From Candidatus Nitrosomaritimum khambatensis (GTDB lineage: Archaea; Thermoproteota; Nitrososphaeria; Nitrososphaerales; Nitrosopumilaceae): a DNA stretch of 40,767 nt. Below the pieces are notes generated by a model. The model made no database searches, had not been told where the DNA came from, and saw nothing but the letters and a program-made list of their open reading frames with translations. A program made the translations under genes and the position numbers. Within the stretch, counting starts at the first letter, position 1; each line of letters starts with the position of its first letter. The stretch covers positions 955 through 41,721 of the forward strand of contig WVWY01000002.1 in the NCBI GenBank assembly GCA_011773785.1. The letters are read 5' to 3'. Below are positions 27,436 to 38,190 of the stretch, in pieces.

Positions 27436-29577
27436 CTATTTTATCGAATGAGTCATGGGTGACTCTTTTTTTCTTGGTCTGACTTTATCGATAGCCTCAA
27501 CTAGGTCTTGTTGAGTGACTTGGATTTCTTTGATGTTTTCTGATTTTCCACCCACGTATCTCTTTAATGCTGCAATTGCTGCTCTGTTTGCAACAGATGC
27601 AATTTCTGCACCACTAAATCCTTCAGTTAGTTCAACCAATTTGGTTATACTAACATCTTCGGCAAGAGGTTTCTTTTTGGTATGGATTCTGAATATTTGC
27701 TCTCTTCCCTTATTGTCAGGTTTTGGAACTTCAATAATTCTATCAAATCTTCCAGGTCTAAGTAATGCCTCATCAACGATGTCAAGTCTATTGGTGGCTC
27801 CAATTATCAACACATTATGGAGTTCTTCTAATCCATCGATTTCTGTCAGAATTTGAGATACCACGTTTTCAGTAACATGCGATTCAGAACCTCCATTTCC
27901 TCTTCGTGGTACAAGAGCATCAACTTCATCAAAGAAGATTATACATGGTGCTGCTTGTCGAGCTTTTCTGAAAATTTCTCTAACTCCTTTTTCGGATTCC
28001 CCTACCCACTTTGAAAGTAATTCTGGTCCTTTTACACTGATAAAATTCGATTCTGTCATTTTGGCCAAAGCCTTGGCAATGAGAGTTTTTCCAGTTCCAG
28101 GTGGACCATGAAGTAAAACGCCTTTTGGGGTTTCTACATTAACATATTCAAAAGCTTCTTTGTGTTTGATTGGCCACTCTACTGCTTCTCTAAGCTCTTC
28201 CTTTAGTTCCTCTAATCCTCCTACATCATCCCAACTAACGTTAGGAACTTGTACTTGGACTTCACGTAATGCACTTGGACGAACTTCTTTTAGAGCATCT
28301 CTGAAATCTTCGTTTGTGATCTGAATTTTTTGAAGAATTTCAGATGAAATTTTATCTTCATCCAGATCAATTTCTGGTAAAATTCTTCTAAGAGATCTCA
28401 TTGCTGCTTCTTTTGATAAAACTTCTAAATCGGCTCCTACAAATCCATGAGTTGTTTTGGAAATCTGTTTGAGGTCAACTTTTTCATCAATCGGCATTCC
28501 ACGAGTGTGTATAGAAAGAATTTCAAATCTTCCTTCATCATCAGGAATTCCAATCTCAATTTCTCTATCTAATCTTCCAGGTCTTCTTAGGGCAGGATCT
28601 ATGGAATCTGGTCTATTTGTAGCCGCAATTACTACAACTTTTCCACGGCTTTTCATTCCATCCATCAAAGTCAATAATTGAGCAACTATTCTTTTTTCAA
28701 CTTCTCCTGAAACTTCATCTCTTTTGGGAGCAATAGAATCAATTTCATCAATGAAAACTATGCTTGGAGAGTTTTCTTCAGCTTGTTTGAAAATTTCTCG
28801 AATTCTCTCTTCGCTTTCTCCATAATATTTTCCCATAATTTCTGGCCCACTAAGAGAAATAAAGTGAGCGTTGGTTTCACCTGCAACAGCTTTTGCTAGA
28901 AGTGTTTTTCCTGTTCCTGGTGGGCCATACAATAAAACGCCTTTTGGTGCTTCTACTCCTATTTTTTCAAATAATTCAGGATGTCTCATGGGTAATTCTA
29001 CCATCTCCCGGATTTTTTGAACCTCATTTTTTAAACCTCCCAACTCATCGTAGGTAACCCTTGGAACAGATGAATCGACAGCTTTTGTCATTGGGCCAAG
29101 TTTGAAGATAGTCTCTTCAGTTACAATAACTGGTTTAGATGGTTTTGTACTGGTAATAACAAACTGAACTTTTCCTCCCATTTGAGTACCTAAAGAAATT
29201 GTGTCTCCAGTTGTAAATACATGATTTAGGTAATTGTAAATCATATATTCTTGAATGCCTTCTGCAGTAATTTTTTCAGTTGGTGATAAAACAATTTGTT
29301 CAGCGTTAGATGCTTCAACAACTTTCACTGTAATTTTATCTCCAATTCCTGCACCGATATTTTGTCTAGTAATTCCATCAATTTTTACAATACCTGTTCC
29401 ATATTCTTCAGGAGATCCAGGCCAAAGCTTGACATGGGTTTTTTTGTTATAGGTTAATTCTAAAATTTGTCCAGTATTCCAATTATTGTCTTCCATAACT
29501 TTAGGATCAATAATTGCTCTTCCTCTTCCTACATGCTGTTGTGGAACTTCATCAATTTTTAAAATAATTTCACTCAT
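27436..29577 (-). CDS. AAA+ ATPase, Cdc48/VCP family
   Basis: N-terminal double-psi barrel-like region; two AAA modules ([32 protein letters not shown]), [21 protein letters not shown]. Confidence 0.96.
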   Translation of the reverse strand: MSEIILKIDEVPQQHVGRGRAIIDPKVMEDNNWNTGQILELTYNKKTHVKLWPGSPEEYGTGIVKIDGITRQNIGAGIGDKITVKVVEASNAEQIVLSPTEKITAEGIQEYMIYNYLNHVFTTGDTISLGTQMGGKVQFVITSTKPSKPVIVTEETIFKLGPMTKAVDSSVPRVTYDELGGLKNEVQKIREMVELPMRHPELFEKIGVEAPKGVLLYGPPGTGKTLLAKAVAGETNAHFISLSGPEIMGKYYGESEERIREIFKQAEENSPSIVFIDEIDSIAPKRDEVSGEVEKRIVAQLLTLMDGMKSRGKVVVIAATNRPDSIDPALRRPGRLDREIEIGIPDDEGRFEILSIHTRGMPIDEKVDLKQISKTTHGFVGADLEVLSKEAAMRSLRRILPEIDLDEDKISSEILQKIQITNEDFRDALKEVRPSALREVQVQVPNVSWDDVGGLEELKEELREAVEWPIKHKEAFEYVNVETPKGVLLHGPPGTGKTLIAKALAKMTESNFISVKGPELLSKWVGESEKGVREIFRKARQAAPCIIFFDEVDALVPRRGNGGSESHVTENVVSQILTEIDGLEELHNVLIIGATNRLDIVDEALLRPGRFDRIIEVPKPDNKGREQIFRIHTKKKPLAEDVSITKLVELTEGFSGAEIASVANRAAIAALKRYVGGKSENIKEIQVTQQDLVEAIDKVRPRKKESPMTHSIK

Positions 29578-29605
29578 TTAATCACCATAAAAATCTGGAT
29601 GGGGT

Positions 29606-30100
29606 TTATTCAACCTCCACAGTTTTTCCTTTTGGTTTTTCATCCTCAACCAGGTTGAATACCAGTTCTAGGATTCCATTTTTGTAGGAAGCCTTTGCAG
29701 AATTTTCATCTACTTTGTATTTTATAGGAACGTTGACATGGTATTTTTTTTCACCGTGTTCAGCAGAAATGTCTACTAGTTTGTCTTTCACAACAATTTT
29801 GACATCAGACTTTTCAACCCCTGGCATTTCTGCTACTAGTTTTACTTTCTTTTCTTTTTCATCAACTATGGAATCTACCATTGGTTCACGAAGATTTGAA
29901 GTAGGAGCTAATTCTGGTTTAACATTCCCATATTCCTTTACGACAGGTTTCCCATCTGGACCAATGGTCATTGTATACCCGTAATAAAACGGACCACTGC
30001 TGGTTCCTTTGTTGAAATCTTCAAAAACGTCATCTATGTTAAAAAAAGAGTTGGACATTTTCTTGAAGATTCGATTGAATTCATCATCAAATATTGTCAT
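29606..30100 (-). CDS. Hsp20/alpha-crystallin family protein
   Basis: LVAEMPGVEKSDVKIVVKDKLVDISAEHGEKKYHVNVPIKYKVDENSAKASYKNGILELVF. Confidence 0.88.
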   Translation of the reverse strand: MTIFDDEFNRIFKKMSNSFFNIDDVFEDFNKGTSSGPFYYGYTMTIGPDGKPVVKEYGNVKPELAPTSNLREPMVDSIVDEKEKKVKLVAEMPGVEKSDVKIVVKDKLVDISAEHGEKKYHVNVPIKYKVDENSAKASYKNGILELVFNLVEDEKPKGKTVEVE

Positions 30101-30205
30101 ATTTATCTAGTATATGTAATATATATGACATTATTTAAGGTTTACTTACATTCTAATGATTTTTTACAAAATGCTATTATATTTGACATTATATAATATT
30201 ATTCG

Positions 30206-30874
30206 ATGAGGCTATCAACTACATCAGTTCCAGAAGTAGTAAGGGAGATTATTACAAGAAATCGTTCAGTTTTTGATTGTATGAAAATGGATTTGATAAA
30301 TTACACAGCACTTGCTGTAAAAATACAACCGGATGTTGAAAGAATTCTTGGAAATTCTGTTAATTTGAATACTATTGTAGTTGCAATCAAAAGATTTGCC
30401 GATTCCTTAGAGGTAAAAGAGGATTTACAGGAAAAGTCAGTTTTGAAAAATGCGAGATTAGCCCTAACAGATGGAATAGTAGACATCAAATTTTCTGTTA
30501 AAGATTCTCAGAATGTCGACCCCTTGATCATATTGGATAAATTTTCAAAAATAACCAGTAACTATGACTTTTTTAGATCCTCTGACTCTTTTAGATTTCT
30601 TACTGAAGACCTTGATGATGTCCGTCGAATTTTTGAGACTTTACCTAACCGAGAAGATATTTTCAGTACCGGTTTGGCTAAAATACGAATTTCGATTCCA
30701 GCAAGCCAGAATAAATCTGATGTAGTTTCCTATGTAGCCGAAGTTTTGCATGCAAACGGTATTGAGTTAGTAAATGCATTTTTCAGTCAGGATAGCATTA
30801 TTTTAATCCTAAATGAAAAGGATTCCTCAAGGGCATATGAAATTCTTCATTCTGACATCCTAAGAACAGCCTAG
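30206..30874 (+). CDS. ACT-domain-like regulatory protein
   Basis: 222 aa; C-terminal VVSYVAEVLHANGIELVNAFFSQDSIILILNEKDSSRAYEIL resembles ACT domains. Confidence 0.6.
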   Translation: MRLSTTSVPEVVREIITRNRSVFDCMKMDLINYTALAVKIQPDVERILGNSVNLNTIVVAIKRFADSLEVKEDLQEKSVLKNARLALTDGIVDIKFSVKDSQNVDPLIILDKFSKITSNYDFFRSSDSFRFLTEDLDDVRRIFETLPNREDIFSTGLAKIRISIPASQNKSDVVSYVAEVLHANGIELVNAFFSQDSIILILNEKDSSRAYEILHSDILRTA

Positions 30875-30939
30875 GACTGGGATCTTGCTAGGAATAGATC
30901 TCATAGGATATATTCGGTAATTTTTAGAGGTAAAACCTA

Positions 30940-32292
30940 TTGGTTGAAAGAAGGAAAAAAATCGTCGTTTTAGGTGGCGGGTATGGAGGAGTAGAATGTA
31001 CCAGGAAATTGGAGGAATATTTCAAAGATGATAATGGCATTGAGATTGTTCTAATTAGTGAAGACAATTTTCTTTTATTCACACCTATGCTTCCACAAGT
31101 GGCTGCAGGTATGTTGGCTACTAGGGATATAGTTATGCCAATTAGAACAATCATAAAAAAAACTACATTCTATGAAGGAAGGGTAAAAAACATTGATCCC
31201 CATGGCAAGATTGTCAATTTATGGGGAACTGATGAAAAAAGAGCAATTTCGATTCATTATGATTTTCTTGTAGTTTCTTTGGGTAGTGAGACCAACTTTT
31301 TTGGAATGAGTGATGTTGAAAAACATGCCTATACTATCAAAACTCTCAACGATGCGATGACCATTAGGAATCGAGTAATAGATATGCTTGAACAAGCTGA
31401 AAATGAATCTAATCCAATTTTGCGAAAAAGTTTGCTCACCTTTGTTCTTGTTGGAGGGGGGTTTGCAGGAATTGAAACTGCTGGCGAATTAATGGATTTG
31501 TTGTTAGATGCTAGAAAATATTATCCAAAGATTTCGAAAAATGAAATCCAGGTGATGGTTTTAGAGGCTTTACCAAATATCCTCCCCGGTTTTGACGAAA
31601 AACTTGCAAGATTTGCCCATAATCTATTAACAAAGAATGGAATCGAGATTAAACTCAAAACTGCTGTTACTAGTTTTGATGGTTTTGAAATTAAAATGAA
31701 AAAGATTGTTGATGAATCAAAAAATGAAGAACCAGAAATTGAAGCAGTCCAGACCAGAACTGTGATTTGGACTGCAGGGGTTACTCCAGTAAATACCATC
31801 AAAAGATCGATGTTCAAAACTGAAAGAGGTAAAATTATCGTTAATGACTTTTTAGAAGTTTCAGATTTTCCTGGAGTTTTTGCTATAGGAGATTGTGCTT
31901 TATTTATTGATCCTTCCACTGAAAGACCATTTGCACCTACAGCACAATTAGCAGAGGCTCAAGCTAAAACTGCTGCCTATAATTTACATGCATTAATTCG
32001 AAATGAAAGTATGAAGAAATTTGAGTATCAGTCAAGGGGGCAAATGGCCATTATTGGAAAAAGAAATGGTGTAGCCTCAATATTTGGGATGAATATTAGT
32101 GGAATTTGGGCATGGGCTTTATGGAGGAATGTGTATCTATCAAAAATTCCTAGATGGGATAAAAGATTAAGAGTGTTGTTAGATTGGACAATTGATTTGT
32201 TTTTTGATAGAGATATTTCACGATTGAAATTTGAAGATAAGAAACCAACCAAAGAATATAGGGTTCTTGATGAAGTAGATGATGTTTGGTAG
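30940..32292 (+). CDS. Type II NADH dehydrogenase-like FAD/NAD(P) oxidoreductase (NDH-2)
   Basis: VVLGGGYGGVECTRKLE, TFVLVGGGFAGIETAGEL, VFAIGDCALF, PTAQLAEAQA. Confidence 0.9.
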   Translation: MVERRKKIVVLGGGYGGVECTRKLEEYFKDDNGIEIVLISEDNFLLFTPMLPQVAAGMLATRDIVMPIRTIIKKTTFYEGRVKNIDPHGKIVNLWGTDEKRAISIHYDFLVVSLGSETNFFGMSDVEKHAYTIKTLNDAMTIRNRVIDMLEQAENESNPILRKSLLTFVLVGGGFAGIETAGELMDLLLDARKYYPKISKNEIQVMVLEALPNILPGFDEKLARFAHNLLTKNGIEIKLKTAVTSFDGFEIKMKKIVDESKNEEPEIEAVQTRTVIWTAGVTPVNTIKRSMFKTERGKIIVNDFLEVSDFPGVFAIGDCALFIDPSTERPFAPTAQLAEAQAKTAAYNLHALIRNESMKKFEYQSRGQMAIIGKRNGVASIFGMNISGIWAWALWRNVYLSKIPRWDKRLRVLLDWTIDLFFDRDISRLKFEDKKPTKEYRVLDEVDDVW

Positions 32293-32310
32293 ATTTTCTA
32301 AATTAGAAAA

Positions 32311-33843
32311 TTATTTTTTGATTCTATAAATTGCAAAAGCTGGTGCTGCAAAATACATTCCAATGTTTAGTGCAATAATGCTAATTCCATACCCTAGTAT
32401 TTCTTGTTCAGAATCAATATCCACATAATTCAAAATTGATAATGTGGTCAACATTGGAGTGATAACAATTTTCACCATTTCTTTAAAGGCTGGATTTTCA
32501 CGCTCAAGATCAGCTATTGTTGGAGAAAATGAATAGTAAAATTCATTGAATCCAGCCATGAATGTTGTTCCAGATTGAGTAGAAAGAATGGTATTATCCC
32601 TTAGTTCCCTTAATTGCTGTACTTGTGGTGCAAGTTCAGATCCAAACGTGGCAGTTGCAATTAAACAACCTCCGCCCTCTTCTGATGACTCTTGTGAGGT
32701 TTCAGAAGGTTCTGATAATATTTGGAATGAATCAATTGAATCATCAAATCTAGGTAGTTGGTTTTCAAAATCATCTATTCCATTACTATATGCAAAAGTG
32801 TAAAATTTGTCATTACCCATTATTGTTGTTTCTTTGAATTTGACTTCAAATGACTGGTTATTACTTTCAAAAATTCCAATGGCATTTGTAACATATGCTT
32901 CTTTTCCATTGATTGTTGTTTTTTCTTGTGAAATGACTTCTAAATTACCTGTTGAAACTACTTCTTGTAACAATTCATTTTTGTTTGCGATAAAAGCATC
33001 AAAACTGGTTCCATCTTTATCTACAACCCTTAAGGAAATTACTGAGTTTATTTCCCCTACTTTAGGTCCAACAGCAACAACATCGGGTGTATTTTCATCT
33101 ACTCTTGGAGGTTCTTGCAGAAACCATCCTTCAGGGACACTAAAGGCAACATCAAGATCTTCGTTTTCAAACATCTGACTTCCTGTTCCTTCAAGAGGTT
33201 GTTCTGGAATGTCCATGCTTGAACTTACTCGTTCAGGTTCTCCCAAGTCAAGTAAGTCAGAAATTTCGGAACGGCTTGCAGTGGTTGCTTTGATTATTAC
33301 AACTTCTTCAGGATGTTCTGGAATGTCTCTGGCTACGGTGTGTACAGATGCAATTTTGTCTAGTGTTTCAAAACTCTCATCCGTTACAATTCTTCCAAAT
33401 ACTGTGTATTGTTGATCTAAGAAGTTAGAATTTTGATGGACAATGAAAAATTGTGAGCCAGCACTGTCTGGATTTTGAGATCTGGCCATTGAAACTATTC
33501 CTCTATTATGTTTGATATCATTAAATTCAGCATTTACAGAATGTGAGGGTCCGCCGGTTCCCCAAGTGCTTGTATTATCATTTTTGGTGTTTGGGTCTCC
33601 TCCTTGAATCATAAATCCTGGAATAATTCTATGAAACAAAATTCCATCATAAAATCCACTTTCAGTCAAATTCATAAAGTTACTAACATGGTTTGGAGCA
33701 TCTTCGGGAAAGAATTCAATAGCGATATTTCCTTGAGTCGTCTCTAAAATTACTAATTTGTCTTCAGTTTGTCCAAATGATAAATTTGTTGAAGAGATTA
33801 AAACTAAAGCAAATGCAAATACTAGAAGAATTTTAAGCAACAA
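32311..33843 (-). CDS. Secreted cyclophilin-type peptidyl-prolyl isomerase with additional domain and C-terminal CFI-box-like region
   Basis: Signal peptide; FHRIIPGFMIQGGDP, SQFFIVHQ; middle FSVPEGWFLQEPP domain; GGGCLIATATFGSELAPQVQQLRELRDNTIL. Confidence 0.88.
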   Translation of the reverse strand: MLLKILLVFAFALVLISSTNLSFGQTEDKLVILETTQGNIAIEFFPEDAPNHVSNFMNLTESGFYDGILFHRIIPGFMIQGGDPNTKNDNTSTWGTGGPSHSVNAEFNDIKHNRGIVSMARSQNPDSAGSQFFIVHQNSNFLDQQYTVFGRIVTDESFETLDKIASVHTVARDIPEHPEEVVIIKATTASRSEISDLLDLGEPERVSSSMDIPEQPLEGTGSQMFENEDLDVAFSVPEGWFLQEPPRVDENTPDVVAVGPKVGEINSVISLRVVDKDGTSFDAFIANKNELLQEVVSTGNLEVISQEKTTINGKEAYVTNAIGIFESNNQSFEVKFKETTIMGNDKFYTFAYSNGIDDFENQLPRFDDSIDSFQILSEPSETSQESSEEGGGCLIATATFGSELAPQVQQLRELRDNTILSTQSGTTFMAGFNEFYYSFSPTIADLERENPAFKEMVKIVITPMLTTLSILNYVDIDSEQEILGYGISIIALNIGMYFAAPAFAIYRIKK

Positions 33844-33912
33844 AATTCGTCGATTTTTCTTCCTTAAAAGCTAATTGTATTAGTTTTTAACAAGTCAATT
33901 TAATGAACCGCT

Positions 33913-34404
33913 ATGGAACCTGATGAAAAAATTCAGGCACATTTAGTTTCTATTTGGAGAGAATCTAAAAAGTTCTTTTCAGTAGGAGGACGAGAAGGTA
34001 TGTTGATTTTAACCGATAAACATTTGATGTTTATTCATAAGACTGAAGCCAAGAAAAAATGGTGGGATGCCATTAGACAAAGACAAACACTTCATTTCTT
34101 AAGATCAAAAGATACAATGCTTACTCATGATGGATATGATGAAGAGGATCTTAAACAAGACCTGGAAAATGAAAAGAATGTAGAATTAAGATTTGATGAT
34201 ATTTTAGATATTTCTTATGAGGAAAAAGATTGGGGAAGTGTTTTGTTTATTGAATATGAAATCGATGGAAAGTTAGAAAAACATCAGTATTCTATTGCAC
34301 AGGACTGGGTTAAGTACCCGGCAAAGGAGCCTACAAAATACATGAAAGTAGATTGGGAAGAATTTGTTCAATATATTAAAGATAGACAAAAAATTACGAG
34401 GTAA
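33913..34404 (+). CDS. Hypothetical protein, possible PH/GRAM-like fold at N-terminus
   Basis: EGMLILTDKHLMFIHKTEAKKKWW pattern; start position ATG. Confidence 0.65.
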   Translation: MEPDEKIQAHLVSIWRESKKFFSVGGREGMLILTDKHLMFIHKTEAKKKWWDAIRQRQTLHFLRSKDTMLTHDGYDEEDLKQDLENEKNVELRFDDILDISYEEKDWGSVLFIEYEIDGKLEKHQYSIAQDWVKYPAKEPTKYMKVDWEEFVQYIKDRQKITR

Positions 34405-34406
34405 AA

Positions 34407-35123
34407 TTGGGAAAAATATATGCCGTTGGAGTTGGTCCTGGTTCTCCAAAATATGTAACTGAAATTGTAAAAGAAATAATTCAAAATTGTGATATCGTCA
34501 TTGGATACAAATACACTCTAAAGACAATTGAGGATTTACTAGATGGGAAAGAAGTCCATGAGATTACTATGAGTAATCAAGAAGAATCCTATCAGAAAAT
34601 TTTTCCTGTTCTAGGAGAACGTACTTTGGTAATTCCTTTTACCGGAGATGTTAATTTTTCCGAATCAGAAGTTGTCGATAGGTTAATTGAGATTTTTGGA
34701 GATGTAGAAGTTATTCCAGGAATTAGCTCCATTCAGGTAGCAGCGGCAAAAACTAGGGTTCCTTTGGACAAGTCCAAGGTGATAACTATGCATGTTACAA
34801 CTCCAATCGAAGATAAAAAACTTGAATTACAAAAGGCGTTAATTGATGGATATAGTGTCATTCTGGTTCCTAGGCCTTGGCCAAAACAACCTGATAAGCA
34901 CTTTATGCCATCGGAAATTGCATTTTATCTAAAAAATAATAATTTCAAAACAGAAAAAATGAAAGTACATGTTTTTGAATCATTAACCACTGAAAATGAA
35001 ACAAGTTTCGAGGGGACAGTCGAGGATTTGGAAGGAAAAGAATTTTCAGATTTATCGGTGATGGTTTTCAACCAAACAAGTTTGGATTCATATATGAATT
35101 ACAGATGGCAATGGGAAACCTAG
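34407..35123 (+). CDS. cbiE: Cobalt-precorrin-7 (C5)-methyltransferase-like (CbiE)
   Basis: IYAVGVGPGSPKYVT tetrapyrrole methylase motif; TTG start; VIPGISSIQVAAAKT. Confidence 0.85.
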   Translation: MGKIYAVGVGPGSPKYVTEIVKEIIQNCDIVIGYKYTLKTIEDLLDGKEVHEITMSNQEESYQKIFPVLGERTLVIPFTGDVNFSESEVVDRLIEIFGDVEVIPGISSIQVAAAKTRVPLDKSKVITMHVTTPIEDKKLELQKALIDGYSVILVPRPWPKQPDKHFMPSEIAFYLKNNNFKTEKMKVHVFESLTTENETSFEGTVEDLEGKEFSDLSVMVFNQTSLDSYMNYRWQWET

Positions 35124-36049
35124 TTTCCTTGTTGATTTTTGGTTGTCCCTAGAACAATATTATCCACATCTGGGAAGGAGTAGACAATTATTTCCATCCA
35201 AGGATATGTTGGATCATAAAGACGGTAAAATCCCATCTCATCAAAGGTAATTGTAAGTGATTCTCCGGGAGCTATATCTTCTGTAGCTATTCTTCCATCA
35301 GGGGTGTATGGATTGTATCGGTCTCCATAGTTTTCTTTTCCACTCTCAATACTATGGGGAACACTGTCTTCATTGACAAAAACCACACTTGTTCCGGGTT
35401 CTAATGTAATTCTGTCTTGAGAATAATATCTCAAACGTAATGGATCAGTATCACTAAGTCTAGGTTCTCGTACTTCACCACTTGGTATATAGCTACTTGC
35501 TATACCTTGTGTTGATGAATCTGGAAGAATTCGTATTGTAAGAATTTCTTCTTCTTGAGTAGTTTCAGTAATTTCAACAATATTGGTTAATTGGGAAAGT
35601 TTTGCAGTATAGATTATTTTGTATGAATTATCAGGTGTTGTAATCCTTCCAGTGAATCCATAGACTGAAGCATCTTTACTTTCTTCAACCAAACGACCAA
35701 AGAAACTAATCGTAGTATCAAAACCTACAGAGCTTTCTACATTACCATTAATTCGGATGTAGCGGCCCTCTCGAAGAAACTTTCCCTCAAGTTCAGAAAT
35801 TACAAAATCTTCATTATCTAAAGTTACAAATCCATCCTCAATTACAAAGTCAATACTACTTCCAGACTGCTGATGGGATGAAAGACCAATATCAATTTCA
35901 GAAAGTCGGATTATATCTTCAGTTACAGCAAAACCAGATCCTTCAATAAGATATGCAGAGTTTTCAGTAACTTCTGCAAAAGCATCATTTATGAAAAATC
36001 CTGAAGATATTATTCCTAAAACTAATAATCCTATAATGGAAATATTCAC
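35120..36049 (-). CDS. Secreted protein with C-terminal cupredoxin-like domain
   Basis: Signal peptide; SVVFVNEDSVPHSIESG...GESLTITFDEMGFYRLYDPTYPWMEIIVY. Confidence 0.75.
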   Translation of the reverse strand: MNISIIGLLVLGIISSGFFINDAFAEVTENSAYLIEGSGFAVTEDIIRLSEIDIGLSSHQQSGSSIDFVIEDGFVTLDNEDFVISELEGKFLREGRYIRINGNVESSVGFDTTISFFGRLVEESKDASVYGFTGRITTPDNSYKIIYTAKLSQLTNIVEITETTQEEEILTIRILPDSSTQGIASSYIPSGEVREPRLSDTDPLRLRYYSQDRITLEPGTSVVFVNEDSVPHSIESGKENYGDRYNPYTPDGRIATEDIAPGESLTITFDEMGFYRLYDPTYPWMEIIVYSFPDVDNIVLGTTKNQQGN

Positions 36050-36129
36050 GTTTTACTCTCCTGATAATTTGGTTTATAATTTGCTACTAAAGAATTTTAG
36101 ACCGGATACACAAATCACGGGTTTTTAGA

Positions 36130-36666
36130 TTAGAGACTAGGCATTTCAAACCCTTCATCTTGGGCCAGTTTTATCATGTAATCCTCCAGGAATCCACCAG
36201 CTAAAAGAAGTCCTAATAGAATTCCTACTTCAATTATTGTTGGCTTAAACAATGGTTTAAGATTAGTTTTTTTGGAAATTGCCCGGATTAAGATAAAGCT
36301 TCTTGAAGTCGCAAGAGAATAAGCAGATAGTTCCATCAAGCCAAATGGGGAAAGATATAGAATTGTTAGTGGTGGAATTTGCTCCAATTCTGGAGTAATT
36401 GAAACTATAGCAGCAAAAGCAAAGCCGGTCGACCATGCTGAAAATAAACCCCAAGCTACTCCAAATCCTGGTAAAAACATAGGTAAGGAAATTGTAGTGT
36501 TATGTACAAAAATCCCGATTGCATCAATATCTTCAACAAGTTTTTCAAATTCTTCCATAAAGATATTGGCGTCTTCCTCACTTACCTCAGACATTGAACC
36601 TAGTTGAAAAGCAGCAGAAAAAAGTCCCATAAAGACGAAAAAGGAGATTATTCTAATCCTAGACAC
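36130..36666 (-). CDS. Integral membrane protein, SpoIIM-like
   Basis: IGIFVHNTTISLPMFLPGFGVAWGLFSAWSTGFAFAAI pattern, about five TM segments. Confidence 0.6.
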   Translation of the reverse strand: MSRIRIISFFVFMGLFSAAFQLGSMSEVSEEDANIFMEEFEKLVEDIDAIGIFVHNTTISLPMFLPGFGVAWGLFSAWSTGFAFAAIVSITPELEQIPPLTILYLSPFGLMELSAYSLATSRSFILIRAISKKTNLKPLFKPTIIEVGILLGLLLAGGFLEDYMIKLAQDEGFEMPSL

Positions 36667-36741
36667 ATCATATTTCCTTGAATAGGATATTTGAGGGTTC
36701 GTAGTAGGCGCAGATTTAATTAAACCAGATTTTATTCTTGG

Positions 36742-38190
36742 ATGTTGAAAAAAGAATTAACATTTGCCCTAGATTATGCCTTGAATAAGGGTTTTCAGAT
36801 TCATCCAGATGCTTTTGAATTTTTAGAAAATGTTGATTCAAAAAAACTTGAAAAAATCATTAAAGATATTGTACGTGATAAGACCAAACAAAAGCAATTT
36901 CAAATAAACCAAAATGACCTTGAAAATTATTTTGGGATTAAGGAGGATAAAGACCTAAAGGTTGAGTATAAGGTTCTGTTTGACCCTTCATTAAAAATCA
37001 CAAGTGGAGAAGGTATTAGCGGCTACAATTCATTGTTTGTAAGTAGGTTCAACAAACTAAAGCGCATAATTTCTGATAGGCCAGAATCACGCCTGCTCAA
37101 ATCTATCTCAGCAGTAAAAACCGCAAAAACAGATGATGATTTGTATATTGGAGGTTTGGTAACAGCCAGAATAAGTGAAAGGAATATCACCAGACTAATT
37201 CTTGAGGACCCAACAGGCTCATTTGAAGGAATTATCTTTGATAATGAGTTGCAAAAGACAGCAGATTTACTCCTAAGTGACCAGTTTGTGATGGCTCGAC
37301 TCACCCTTGGTAAGAATTCAGGTTTTATCATCAAGGATTTGATATTGCCTGATATTCCTGATCAAGCCTCAAATAGATCAGATTCTGAGGTTTTTGCTGT
37401 TTTTCTTTCAGATCTGCATGTTGGAAGTAAATATTTCATGGAGGAAGAGTTTTCTGATTTTGTTGAATGGTTATCAAGTCCCGACCCTGTAGCTCGAAAA
37501 ATAAGATTCATCTTAATTGGAGGAGATGTGGTAGATGGAGTTGGTATCTATCCCAATCAAGATAAGGAACTTGTTTGTCAGACGATTGAGGAGCAATTAA
37601 AAAAATTAGAAGATCTAATAAGCAAAATACCAAACCATGTAAAAATTTTCGTCATGCCTGGTAATCATGACCCAGGAAGAAGGGCATTACCTCAACCTGC
37701 AATTCCCAAAAAATACAACTCGAGTCTTTGGGATCGGGAAAATGTGATAATGGTTGGTAATCCAGCCGTTGTATCTCTTAATGGAGTCAAAGTCTTGATG
37801 TTTCATGGACAAAGCATTGATGATATTGTAAAAACAACTCCAGGTCTAAGTTATGATAGTCCTACTGATGTAATGAAGAATCTGTTGAGGGCAAGACATC
37901 TTAGTCCAATTTACGGCAGTCAGACTCCTATAGCGCCTGAAATGGAAGACTTGATGGTGGTAGAAGATATTCCAGACATCTTCCATGTTGGGCATGTTCA
38001 TAGGGCTCAATTAGACATGTACAAAGGAATCCTATTGATTAATTCAGGGTCTTGGCAACACCAGACCCCATTTCAGGCTAGTGTTGGGATGACTCCAAAT
38101 CCTGGAATTGCTCTGATGGTGAATTTGAAGACCTTTCAAGTTCTTCATCAAAATTATAATTCTAAATTAGACAATATCTTGCAAAGTTAG
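36742..38190 (+). CDS. DNA polymerase II (PolD) small subunit DP1
   Basis: OB-fold region then LSDLHVGSKYF, GGDVVDGVG, MPGNHDPGRRALPQPA, FHGQSIDD, VGHVHRAQ phosphoesterase motifs. Confidence 0.95.
   Translation: MLKKELTFALDYALNKGFQIHPDAFEFLENVDSKKLEKIIKDIVRDKTKQKQFQINQNDLENYFGIKEDKDLKVEYKVLFDPSLKITSGEGISGYNSLFVSRFNKLKRIISDRPESRLLKSISAVKTAKTDDDLYIGGLVTARISERNITRLILEDPTGSFEGIIFDNELQKTADLLLSDQFVMARLTLGKNSGFIIKDLILPDIPDQASNRSDSEVFAVFLSDLHVGSKYFMEEEFSDFVEWLSSPDPVARKIRFILIGGDVVDGVGIYPNQDKELVCQTIEEQLKKLEDLISKIPNHVKIFVMPGNHDPGRRALPQPAIPKKYNSSLWDRENVIMVGNPAVVSLNGVKVLMFHGQSIDDIVKTTPGLSYDSPTDVMKNLLRARHLSPIYGSQTPIAPEMEDLMVVEDIPDIFHVGHVHRAQLDMYKGILLINSGSWQHQTPFQASVGMTPNPGIALMVNLKTFQVLHQNYNSKLDNILQS

Noticed and set aside
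31521-31919. 132-aa minus-strand ORF
   Set aside because: Antisense to NDH-2
32807-33178. 123-aa plus-strand ORF and neighbouring plus-strand ORFs at 32588 and 33209
   Set aside because: Antisense to the cyclophilin fusion gene, Ser/Thr-rich shadow translation
36263-36454. 63-aa ORF in another frame of the minus strand
   Set aside because: Lies inside the supported SpoIIM-like gene at 36130-36666
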